A stretch of 64,000 nt of DNA from Lithodes maja (lineage: Eukaryota > Arthropoda > Malacostraca > Decapoda > Lithodidae). The notes under the pieces are model-generated. The model ran no database searches, was not told the origin of the DNA, and was given only the letters and a program-made list of their open reading frames with translations. The stretch is taken from the NCBI GenBank assembly GCA_037953745.1, contig JBAKBP010007116.1, positions 39,096 through 103,095 of the forward strand. Direction: 5' to 3'. Below, in pieces: positions 20,877-29,771 of this stretch. Position numbers and translations under genes: made by a program. The number at the start of each line of letters is the position of its first letter. The stretch's first letter is position 1.

Positions 20877-21262
20877 CTATCTATCCATCTATTGCCAGAC
20901 GCCTTACTCCCCTTACGAGGGTGGCCATACACAGAATGCCCCCAAGCGGACCTATTCCCTGTGAGAGGGACAACCCGAGCCAGTTTAGTGAAGGACTTAC
21001 AGGATTGACCACTCAATTCAGGATCCGTCCGACCCCGAGGCCCTCTGTGTATCTTGTTAGCACTATTTTTCTACAGTGGTGTCCGGCTAATCCATCCACT
21101 AACCTGCCTTACCCTTAGGTAAGCAGTACGGATTTGTATCAGGTTTACTCCCCTAGACAGGTTGCCAACCAAGGCTGACGAGTCCCATCCACCCGGATTT
21201 GTATAAGGTTGTCTCCCCTAGATGAGTTGCCGACCAAGGCTAACGAGTCCCATCCACCCACA
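20877..21262 (-). mobile_element. Retroposon with GATA tail and 13-bp target duplication
   Basis: Flanked by TTGTTTTATTGTT at 20864-20876 and 21263-21275. In minus orientation it ends GGCGTCTGGCAATAGATGG then ATAGATAG. It shares that tail with the LINE fragment at 33781-34046. Inside are two direct repeats of about 67 bp containing GGTTGCCAACCAAGGCTGAC and GAGTCCCATCCACC. It is a LINE-mobilised element, either a SINE or the end of an RTE-type LINE. Confidence 0.75.
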
Positions 21263-21317
21263 TTGTTTTATTGTTGTAACAGGTTAATACCTTTATAATC
21301 AACCTATAATAGGTGCA

Positions 21318-21712
21318 TATTTTTTTATTTATTTTTTTTTTTCTATGTGATTGAGGGAGGCAAAAGGCATAACTGCCTATAGCGAGTGCCTCCCCCATAG
21401 TTGAAAGAGTGACAGGGCCAAAATCAAGGGACGTTCGAGCCAAAATGCCTGGACACACAGAGTTTGAAGCAATTTAAGTCATAGGAAGAGGGAAAGACTG
21501 ATTCTGGGAGAGAGTTCCAGAGCTCAGATGTTGAGTAAAAGAAAGTTTGAGAGTAACGTTTCACTCTTGGGTTGGAGAGTTGCACAGAGTAGTGGTGGGA
21601 TTGAGTTGAAAGACGGGTACCACGTGCCCTACGTAAAGGAGGTGGTATGCACTGGGATAGCTCTGAGGAACACTGATTATTATAGTAGCGATAGAATAGC
21701 GAGAGAGAGACT
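21318..21712 (-). mobile_element. Retroposon with poly-A (minus orientation)
   Basis: Interrupts the T1 sequence between AATAGGTGCATA and GGATAAGTATTAATGC. The T-rich left edge (21319-21343) is the A-tail of a minus-strand retroposon. The body, about 370 bp, resembles nothing I recognise and lacks a coding frame. Confidence 0.5.
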
Positions 21713-22216
21713 TATATGGATAAGTATTAATGCTATTTATGGTAAAATAAATATTTTAGTGATGGGAACAGCTCAAATACGTCAGCACAGGAGTGTGGTG
21801 TCTCATAACCCCCATGCGCACTTCAGAGGTTAAACTAGTTTTGTGAGACAGAATTAATAAAACTGACTAATATGGGTCACTTGTTCAGTTTCACTTGTGT
21901 AATTCAACATATTCACAATGAAGTGGATCAGTATGGTACCGTATATAAAACAATGAAAAATAATATAAACACAGAAAATTAAAATCAACACAGAAATTGT
22001 GAAAAGTTAATACTGTACATTAACCCCTCCAACCCGGAAGGGCTCTTGAACGCCCATAACAACCTCGGCCCGCGCAACCCGGAAGGGCTCTTGAACGCCC
22101 ATTGCTTGCGTGCGTGCTGTCGAATGCCGCGCGTACATTTTTGGTATCATGGGACGGTAGGTGGCGCCACCAGGCGTAAACGACGCCACAGCAACAGTAT
22201 CTACCCCGACGCCATC

Positions 22217-23500
22217 ATGGACAGTACGCCAAATAGTGATTCCGCTGTGTCCGATACCGTGCTTCCTACGACGCCCTTGCTAGTTCGTCGCGCCTTACCC
22301 TGACGCCATCGCCTAAATGTGTTATCTCCCGGAGGTATTGAGACGACATTGAGACTATATGAGCGTGCTGATGCCAAGTATATTGTTGATGATATAGTCA
22401 GTGACGACTCCAGTAATTATAAGTCGAGTGATTATGGCCATGAGAGTGAGAAAGAAGAGCAATTCCTGGGATTTGCGAGAGAACATGACAGTGATGAGAG
22501 TGATGAAGGTGATGTACCAGTTGTTGAGGAAGCTGGTTTACCTAAAGACAGTGAACTTGAGAGAGTGAGTGAGTGGGAGAGTTCAAGGTCACTCACCAAA
22601 TTTCGCATAAGTGACACGACTCCAAGCCCTTCCCCAGGTAAATCGCCTTTCAAGCTACACTTGTATAAGCAGAAAATACTTGAGAAGGCGGCCGCGGCAG
22701 CTAGGGAACAAGCAAAAATACTTGGTGAGGATGAGGCTGTGAGTGAGGGTCAGCGTGGTGACCCTTCTCGTCCGCCATTGTCTCCCTTATCTACCCACGC
22801 CACCCAAGATGACCCGGATGCCCCGCATTCTTCCCCACCACCCCCACCATTGCCAAGGGTTGAGGACCCCCCACTTTCGGCCTATTTGCCACCTAGGTCC
22901 CCCGCCAGGAGACATACTGCTGCCGAAAAGGGGAAAGGTAGGAAATATACCAAAAAAATTAAGAAAAGTAAGAGAGTTTTGTTCGAGGCTCCCGCGGCGT
23001 CCACCCCTGCCGGCCCAAGCCATACGTCCCCGCAACTTTCCCCACGGTCCTCCCCACCTCTCCCGCCTTCAACATGTCTTCCTGAAGAAGTCTTTGAGCT
23101 CGCATCACCAATACCTGGGCCTAGTGACAGTGAAACGTTGCTTTCTGTCACTCGTCGCAGGCCAAGGAGCCCAGGACCTCGGGGGGACACAGCCTCACCT
23201 GCCACTCCTTCCCCACCTCGCCCACCCGCACGCCGCCCACGCATCACTGGTTCCCCGCCAGATTATGTGGGGGCCACTGATGATGAAGGGCACCTCTCTG
23301 AAGACTCTGGCCATGATTACATAGGTCCACCGTCAGGGCAAGATGACCACTCTGACGATGACTATATGGACATCGACGACCCTCGACCCATCCGCTTGGC
23401 CCGGCGTCGTGCTGCCCGCCGCCCTGGCCGCGCGCCTCCCGAGTTGGCCGTGGGCGTGCTGGGCCACCAGCTGGAGCTCCTCGTCAGCGTAGACAAGACC
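22217..23500 (+). pseudogene. piggyBac transposase, N-terminal disordered half
   Basis: The first ATG (22217) gives MDSTPNSDSAVSD and then a TGA at 22301-22303. The same frame reopens and runs to 23529. The product is acidic and serine-rich (ADAKYIVDDIVSDDSS, HDSDESDEGD), then Pro/Ser-rich with basic patches (KKIKKSKR), then acidic again (DDHSDDDYMDIDDP), like the disordered N-terminal tails of many piggyBac transposases. The catalytic half is one frame off, so a single-base change lies around 23350-23500. An unrecognised intron could explain either break. The tail is expected to influence transposase nuclear entry and complex assembly. Confidence 0.65.
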
Positions 23501-25068
23501 CATTCTACGTTTTTCAGTGGCAAGACGTAGTTGATGGGGATGGATACAACCCTGATGTGCCAGCTTTTGATGAGGTACTGGAGGGTTCAGGCATTACCCC
23601 CAATTTTCCTGCAGGCCCCAATGCTCCACCACACGAACTATTTGAGGCCTTCTTTGATGAGGAGGTGGTAGGCTATGTTGTCAAAGAGACAAATAAGCAG
23701 CACCAATTCCAGGTCCACTTTTTGGGCAAGGTGACCAAGGGCCACATGAGGCAGTGGACCCCAGTGACTCATAAAGAGTTCATGGTGTTCCTGGCACTCA
23801 CCATGCTAATGCCTCATGTCAAGAAGCATAGGTTGCCTGACTATTGGATCACCAATGATCTGATATCCACCCCTGCCTTCGGGAAATATATGTCTCGCGA
23901 CCGGTACCTTGATATCCTCGCAGCGCTCCATCTTGTCACCAACACCGACGTCCACCTCGGTGACAAGCTGTGGAAGATTAGGACGTTGTACGAGATGATG
24001 CGAGAACGCTTCACCTCCTACTTCAAGCCCTTCCGCAAGGTCGTCATTGACGAGTCTCTTGTGCTGTTCCGGGGAAAACTCAGCTTCCGGCAGTACATCC
24101 CCTCAAAAAGACATCGCTTTGGCATAAAATTCTTTGTGCTGTGCGACTGCCAAACTGGCTATGTCCTGGACTTCCTGGTCTACAGCGGGAAGGAAGGGGA
24201 CTTGCTTGTGGACCCCCTCATTGGCTTTGGCGGAGCAGTGGTGCAAGCCATGATGGACCGCTACTTTCACAAGAATCACGTCCTCTACACGGACAATTAT
24301 TACACGTCCCCCACTCTCTCACAGTACCTGCATGAGCGCAAGACGGGGACTGTAGGCACAGTACGAGGGAAAAGGAAGGGCATGCCACCTTTCCCTCCAA
24401 AGACCAAAAAAGGTGATGTGTTGAAGAAGAAGTCGGGGCCCATTCTGGCTATCCACTGGCACGACCAGCGGAAGGTCAACCTCCTGACCACCATCCACAA
24501 GGGGGAAATGGTGGAGACTGGCAAGGTGGATCGCCGCACCCAGGCCAGGGTGACCAAGCCCGATGCTGTCCTGGACTACAACATCAACATGAGGCTGGTG
24601 GACAAGTCCGACATGCAGATAGGCTTCATTGACTGCCTGCGTACCTCGTGCAGATGGTACAAAAAGTTCTTTCTGCATATGGTGGACATGTCAGTTCTGA
24701 ATGCCTACAATATATACAAGCTTCGGAATGTGAACACACCCATGAAGTTCAATAGCCTGCGGAGGTTCCAAAAGCAGGTGTTGACGGAGCTCCTGGAGAA
24801 GTATGCTACGCCACAGAGGGCAGTGGCACATCCTGGGCCCGCCGTTATTGACCGCTTGCAGTGTGCTCAATACTTGATTAGGCACAGGCTTGGTTCCCTG
24901 CCTCAGAATGAATCAGGAAGAACACAGCAGAAGCGGTGCCATGTCTGCTACAACAGCAGGGTGAGGCCGAGGCCAGGTAAAAAGTCAACCATGGAGTGTG
25001 TGGAGTGCAAGGTGGCACTCTGTGCTTTAGAGTGCTTCTTTGATTACCACTCCAAGCTGGAGTTCTAA
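23461..25068 (+). CDS. piggyBac transposase catalytic half (DDE_Tnp_1_7)
   Basis: An open frame from about FYVFQWQDVVDG to a stop at 25068. Counting from the Val codon at 23557, the catalytic aspartates are at 165 (KVVIDESLVLFRG), 246 (VLYTDNYYTS) and 349 (MRLVDKSDMQ), with a further Asp at 352. The C-terminus has a cysteine-rich zinc-binding domain (CHVC at 461-464, CVEC at 481-484, then C489, C493, H498), the DNA-end-binding module of the family. The enzyme cuts and pastes at TTAA through hairpin intermediates. All key residues are present, so this half could be functional if joined correctly to an N-terminus. The annotated start is not an ATG. Confidence 0.9.
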   Translation, partial: GPPAGAPRQRRQDPFYVFQWQDVVDGDGYNPDVPAFDEVLEGSGITPNFPAGPNAPPHELFEAFFDEEVVGYVVKETNKQHQFQVHFLGKVTKGHMRQWTPVTHKEFMVFLALTMLMPHVKKHRLPDYWITNDLISTPAFGKYMSRDRYLDILAALHLVTNTDVHLGDKLWKIRTLYEMMRERFTSYFKPFRKVVIDESLVLFRGKLSFRQYIPSKRHRFGIKFFVLCDCQTGYVLDFLVYSGKEGDLLVDPLIGFGGAVVQAMMDRYFHKNHVLYTDNYYTSPTLSQYLHERKTGTVGTVRGKRKGMPPFPPKTKKGDVLKKKSGPILAIHWHDQRKVNLLTTIHKGEMVETGKVDRRTQARVTKPDAVLDYNINMRLVDKSDMQIGFIDCLRTSCRWYKKFFLHMVDMSVLNAYNIYKLRNVNTPMKFNSLRRFQKQVLTELLEKYATPQRAVAHPGPAVIDRLQCAQYLIRHRLGSLPQNESGRTQQKRCHVCYNSRVRPRPGKKSTMECVECKVALCALECFFDYHSKLEF

Positions 25069-25620
25069 TAATCATAGTGAAAGTGCCAAAGATAATGACA
25101 ATATGTACAGTATATATATAGGCAAAAAGTGGAAGTAAACCAATTTATTGTTATACAAAAGTCATGTATTATGAAAACATTTATACAAATACAATTACAC
25201 CATAATAATATGTGAAAGTGACACATATGTATATACCAAGTGACATTCATATGATTAGAACCTATAGAAATATATAAATCAGTGAAAAAGACACAATAAA
25301 TTGTATATAAAACGTTTACAAATCATATAACTAAGTGAAAGTGACACAAGACCTAAGATTTGATGGCCAAAGTATAATAAACACCTGTGATAACGAATAA
25401 TCAGTGCCTAATACAACAATAACCTACCTCAATTACTAATAAAATGTACGGTATCGAGTGAAAATGAGCATTATCAGTGACAGTGACACTCTCTAAAGCA
25501 TATTTGTCAGTGAAAGTGACACAAGACCTAATATTTGATGGCCAAAGTATAATAAACACGTGATAACGAATAATCAGTGCCTAATACAACAATAACCTAC
25601 CTCAATTACTAATAAACATT
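25069..25620 (+). repeat. Recurrent GTGAAAGTGACAC motifs and a 107-bp direct repeat
   Basis: After the transposase stop, AGTGAAAGTGACAC-like words recur at 25076, 25211, 25281, 25333, 25475 and 25508. A block of about 107 bp (GACACAAGACCTAAGATTTG ... CCTCAATTACTAATAAA) is present at 25333-25441 and 25508-25617. These may be subterminal transposase sites or part of the LINE 3' UTR that follows. Their start directly at the transposase stop favours the first. Confidence 0.6.
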
Positions 25621-25694
25621 ACATTAATGAAGTCAACGCACCAGGCGACAAAGGCCATATGGCACGAAATAGGTAAAGACGGGAAGGAAGTTAA

Positions 25695-26384
25695 CTAAAT
25701 ATCATCGAGAACTCGAACATGATGAAGGAAGGACATAAGACGGGAGATAGAAAACGAGGGAGATTCAGAAAGAAAATCTGCAAGACATGGCGGCCGGCGG
25801 AGGAAAGCCAGAAAAGGGAAGAAACGCGTGCGGGCAACGGAAAATAAGGGGCAATCGAGGAAAAGATGGGAGACAGAAAGCTGAACGGTACAGCGCGAGC
25901 AAAGAGTCGGAGGAGAACGGGACATTAAAAACGAATGGGCAAGTCTGGTGTGGCCAATGCGGAGACGGGCCAAAGCCGTCTCCCATCGGCGATTACGGTG
26001 GGAGGGATCAGACCACCCAGAAACGGACGGTTTGACAGAACGAAGTTTATTAACGGAGATAGTGGACCACTGAGTCTGCCACCTCGACCAAAGAAACCTG
26101 GACAAGGCAGGGAAGAAATCAGAGGCCGGGACAGCAAGTGAGGAGCGGGTACCCCGCACGGCAGCAGAACGAGCAAGGCAATCAACCCGCTCATTACCGC
26201 AAACGCCAACGTGACTGGGAACCCAGCAAAAACGGACAAGCTTTTTGCGGACGGAAAGGCGGAAAAGCCATTCCTGAATGGAAAGAACTAAAGGGTGTAG
26301 AGCAGGGGAGGACTGTAAGATAAGTAGAGCACTGAGAGAATCAGAGAACAAAGAAAGGACGAGGAGGGGAAGGAACACATAAAA
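25695..26384 (-). pseudogene. LINE RNase H domain, frameshifted from ORF2
   Basis: Continues the RNase H begun in ORF2 but in another frame. FSDSLSAL carries an expected acidic residue, WVPSHVGVCGNERVDCLAR is the conserved C-terminal His/Asp motif, and LRIGHTRLAHSFLMSR followed by a CSRCTVQLSVSHLFLDCP zinc-like motif forms the usual C-terminal tail. The shift lies near 26375-26385, in the TTTTATGTGTTCC stretch on the minus strand. RNase H would remove the RNA strand after first-strand synthesis. One base change separates it from a full ORF2. Confidence 0.85.
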
Positions 26385-29300
26385 CGGAGGGCAATAAAAA
26401 TAGCATAAAGTTCAGCAGTTAATATACTGGCAACGGGAGGTAAAGAATATTGATACGAGCAAGTGGGAAAAAGGACGGCAAACCCCACGCCTACCGACGT
26501 CTTGGAGCCATCAGTAAACACAGGAGTGGTTGTAGCGTGAAGAGAGAGGTGATCTAAGAAACGAGACCGAAGAACGAGGGGAGAAGTAGAGGACTTGGAA
26601 CAAGGGAGGATGGAAGGGCAAACCGAAGGACGAGGGAAAAGCCAGGGGGGAAAAGAGCAAAAGCGGAAAGGGAGGACGTTAGAAACAGGGAAAGAGCACG
26701 ATGCGAGCAGCGAGAGCATGCGGACAGAAAACGGAGAACCAAGACGGGGGTGAGACGAAAAAGTAGCAACGACCGAAGGGGGAAGGGAAAGATATGAAGA
26801 TGGGAATTGTTGAAGGCGAGCGTAAGAACGAAGGGACAGGAGAGCCCGACGGCGATAAAGAGAAGGGAAACCAGACTCAGCATAGAGGCTTTCAACAGGA
26901 GAGGAACGAAAAGCACCAAGGGCAAGACGAAGACCAGAGTGATGAACAGAATCAAGAGCATGGAGAACAGAATCAGAGGCTGAAGAGTAAACTTGACAGC
27001 CATAATCCAACTTAGAGAGGACAAGAACCGTATGAAGCCGAAGAAGAAGCGCCCGATCAGCACCCCAAGTGAGGTGGGACAAGGACTGAAGAAGGCGGAG
27101 ACGGAGTAAGGCAGCAACCTTGAGAGAAGAAACATGAGCGGACCAATTAAGACGAGAATCAAAAGTAAGACCCAAAAAAGTAGTAGAGGAACGATAAGGG
27201 AGGGCAGTACCATAAAGAGTAAGAGGAGGATGAGGAATAGAATGGCAACGAGTAAAGGACATCGCGCAGGATTTGGAGGTGGAAAAACGGAACCCGTGGC
27301 GGGTTGCCCATGAAGAAACAGCCAGAATAGCGGATTGGATAAGAAGACGTAAAGCAGCAATATCTGAGTCGGCTGCGTAAATCGCAAAGTCGTCGACATA
27401 CAAGGAAGACCGAACCCCGACAGGAAGAGAAGACACGATACCGTTGATAGCAATGAGAAAAAGGACGGTACTCAGGACACAACCCTGAGGGACACCTTCC
27501 AACTGAGGGTAAAGACGAGATAAGTGGGAAGCGACTCTGACACGAAAGGACCGAGAAGAAAGAAAATTCTGAATAAAGACTCCTAGATTACCGTAAATGC
27601 CACAAGAACGGAGCTGACGCAAAATGTGGTACTTCCAGGTAGAATCATAGGCTTTTTCGAGATCGAAAAAAACAGCAATGACAGTTTGACGACGAGCAAA
27701 AGCTGTCCTGATATAAGATTCCAAGCGAATGAGGGGGTCAAGCGTACTACGAGCACGTCTGAACCCGAACTGGGAAGAAGACAACAAATGGCGCGACTCA
27801 AGAAGCCACATGAGACGAGCGTTAACCATACGTTCAAAGAGTTTACACAGGCAACTCGTAAGGACAATAGGGCGATAGTCCTGTGGGGAGAACCCAGACT
27901 TGCCAGGTTTAAGAAAAGGTATGGTCAGGGCAGTACTCCAAGAGGGAGGGAAAACACCAGAAGACCAAATCTTGTTATAGAGAGCTAACAAGAAGACCAG
28001 AGCTTGCGAGGAAAGATGTTTGAGCATGAGATAATGGATACCATCAGGACCCTCAGAAGTGTTCTTACAGGCACGGAGAGCGGTGCGTAACTCAGATGAG
28101 GAAAAAGGAGCATTATAGGATTCGTCAGAGGAAAGACTAAAAGCAATTGGAGTACTTTCCGCAACGACTTTAAGCGAGTGAAACTCAGCAGAGAGGTGAG
28201 AACCACTGCTAACTGAGCTAAAGTACGAGCCCAATCGATTAGCAATTGTTTCGGAGTCTGCCACAGAAACACCATCAATGCGGAGGACTGGAGCACGGAA
28301 GGGAAGATGTTTACCAGAGATCTTACGAATACGTTTCCAAACCGAAGCGACAGGGGTGCGAGACGTAAGAGAAGAAACATAGGACTCCCAACTCCGGCGT
28401 TTAGCGGCTTTGGTAGTACGACGGAAAAGAGCAGACGCACGGCGAAAGAGAAAAAATGACTCCTGAGAAGCAGGGGTGAGACGCTTACGGCGAAAACTCT
28501 TCCAAGCCGCCCGTTTAACCCGGAGGGCCCTGGAACACTCAGGAGACCACCAAGGGACGCATTTAGACGAGAAAGGGCGAGACGTCCGGGGAATGGACGT
28601 CAAAGCAGCACCGAAAACCAGATCCAGAAAAAACGAGAGCATGACACGGACCGATGAGAAAGGAGGAGGAAGCAAAGAAGGAACAGTAAGGGAAGCGAAA
28701 GAAGACCAGTCCGCCCGCTGGAAGCACCAACGAGGGGAGTTAGGAGTAGGAGAGTAGGTAGTCAGAGAAAGGAGAATGGGAAAATGGTCGGAATTGTGAG
28801 AATTCTCGAGAACTGACCAATGAAAATCAAGGGAAACGGAAGGGGAACACAGGGAAAGATCGATACAGGAAAACGTACGAGGCCGAGCATCAAAATGAGT
28901 AGGAGCACCAGAATTAAGGATAAAAAGATTACGGGCCGAGAGAAAAGGTTCAAGCCGACGACCCCGGGGTGAAATAACATTGTCACCCCACAAGGTGTGC
29001 CGACCATTAAAATCACCAAGGACTAAGAATGGAGTGGGCAACTTTGATAAAATCCCGGAGAATTCGGTAAAATCGATGGGAAGAGAAGGCGACAAATACA
29101 CAGAAACCACTGTGAACCAGCGGTCAAGATAGACTCTAGCAAAGGTGCAAGGGAAATGAGTAGAAAAGGACAGCTCCTCAAAAGGGACAGAACGATGAAT
29201 AAGAAGACAAGTATCATAGAGAGAGTGGGGAGAACTATAAAAAGAGTAATGAGGAAAGGGAACAGGAGGAGAGAAAAGACGAGTCTCCTGAAGACAAACG

Positions 29301-29386
29301 ACCTTAGGGGAGTGAAGAGAAAGAAGAAAACGTAAGTCAATCCTTTGAGCATTAAGACTACGAAGATTCCACTGCAAAATGGACAT
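26288..29386 (-). CDS. LINE ORF2: endonuclease and reverse transcriptase
   Basis: A 1,032-codon frame starting at an ATG (MSILQWNLRSLNAQR). Residues 1 to about 215 form an APE-type endonuclease with CLQETRLF, VLGDFNGRHTLWGD and NSDHFPILLS, all catalytic residues present. The reverse transcriptase spans roughly 430-720, with DYRPIVLTS, FFDLEKAYDSTWK, EGVPQGCVLSTVLF and the active-site SLYVDDFAIY near residue 660. The RNase H start (VFTDGSK near 958, LTAELYAIFIALRF) is visible before the frame is lost. The protein nicks the target and primes cDNA synthesis there. Apart from the RNase H frameshift it looks functional. Confidence 0.9.
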   Translation of the reverse strand: MSILQWNLRSLNAQRIDLRFLLSLHSPKVVCLQETRLFSPPVPFPHYSFYSSPHSLYDTCLLIHRSVPFEELSFSTHFPCTFARVYLDRWFTVVSVYLSPSLPIDFTEFSGILSKLPTPFLVLGDFNGRHTLWGDNVISPRGRRLEPFLSARNLFILNSGAPTHFDARPRTFSCIDLSLCSPSVSLDFHWSVLENSHNSDHFPILLSLTTYSPTPNSPRWCFQRADWSSFASLTVPSLLPPPFSSVRVMLSFFLDLVFGAALTSIPRTSRPFSSKCVPWWSPECSRALRVKRAAWKSFRRKRLTPASQESFFLFRRASALFRRTTKAAKRRSWESYVSSLTSRTPVASVWKRIRKISGKHLPFRAPVLRIDGVSVADSETIANRLGSYFSSVSSGSHLSAEFHSLKVVAESTPIAFSLSSDESYNAPFSSSELRTALRACKNTSEGPDGIHYLMLKHLSSQALVFLLALYNKIWSSGVFPPSWSTALTIPFLKPGKSGFSPQDYRPIVLTSCLCKLFERMVNARLMWLLESRHLLSSSQFGFRRARSTLDPLIRLESYIRTAFARRQTVIAVFFDLEKAYDSTWKYHILRQLRSCGIYGNLGVFIQNFLSSRSFRVRVASHLSRLYPQLEGVPQGCVLSTVLFLIAINGIVSSLPVGVRSSLYVDDFAIYAADSDIAALRLLIQSAILAVSSWATRHGFRFSTSKSCAMSFTRCHSIPHPPLTLYGTALPYRSSTTFLGLTFDSRLNWSAHVSSLKVAALLRLRLLQSLSHLTWGADRALLLRLHTVLVLSKLDYGCQVYSSASDSVLHALDSVHHSGLRLALGAFRSSPVESLYAESGFPSLYRRRALLSLRSYARLQQFPSSYLSLPPSVVATFSSHPRLGSPFSVRMLSLLASCSFPVSNVLPFRFCSFPPWLFPRPSVCPSILPCSKSSTSPLVLRSRFLDHLSLHATTTPVFTDGSKTSVGVGFAVLFPTCSYQYSLPPVASILTAELYAIFIALRFMCSFPSSSFLCSLILSVLYLSYSPPLLYTL

Positions 29387-29771
29387 AATTAAAGAAAAAG
29401 AAAAAAGAAACTAAGAGGAGACAAAGGACGAAAAAACAACGAAAACAGACAAAAGAAAACCAGAAAAGGAGGCAAAAGCCACCGAAAATAAGAACGCACA
29501 GAAAAAGAGGAAGGACACACAGAGAAGGAAAGAAATATACACAAAGAACAATAAAGGTAAAACACACACACTTATGTACAACTAAGAAAAGGTGAATGAG
29601 GATAACGGGGAGAATTAAAAGGAGGCAAAAGCCAACAAAAAAAGAAAGGGAAGAATACACACTTATGCACAACAATGAAAAGACGGATGGGCGAACGGGG
29701 AGACAGATAAATACAAATAATGATAAAGGGAAAAACACACACTTATGTACAACAATGAAGAGGTGGATGGG
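29387..29771 (-). other. Spacer between LINE ORF1 and ORF2
   Basis: 385 bp, A/G-rich on the plus strand, with three degenerate repeats built on ACACACTTATGTACAAC followed by a GGTGGATGGGTTAACGGGG-like segment. No separate coding region is supported. ORF2 translation would need reinitiation or a bypass. Confidence 0.5.

Larger units (their letters stand above)
20767..21833 (+). mobile_element. T1 fragment carrying two nested retroposons
   Basis: T1-like sequence without its left end: GCCTCAGCCATACATTGTG, GATTTTGACCATGCAAACGC, ATACCTTTATAATCAACC, and the right end TGCGCACTTCAGAGGTTAA with TTAA at 21830-21833. Two insertions (20877-21262 and about 21318-21712) split it. It is more diverged than the other T1 copies and abuts the CR1 fragment directly. 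Confidence 0.75.
22020..25620 (+). mobile_element. piggyBac-type DNA transposon (3' end not located)
   Basis: Starts with TTAA at 22020-22023 followed by CCCCTCCAACCCGG. The segment from AACCCGGAAGGGCTC to GAACGCCCAT occurs twice, at 22031 and 22076. A two-part transposase reading frame follows, and after its stop lies ~550 bp with repeated GTGAAAGTGACAC motifs. I could not find the right terminal TTAA. The I-group LINE starts at about 25620 and may have been inserted into or joined to the end. The left-end layout matches that of the T2 MITE. Confidence 0.8.
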
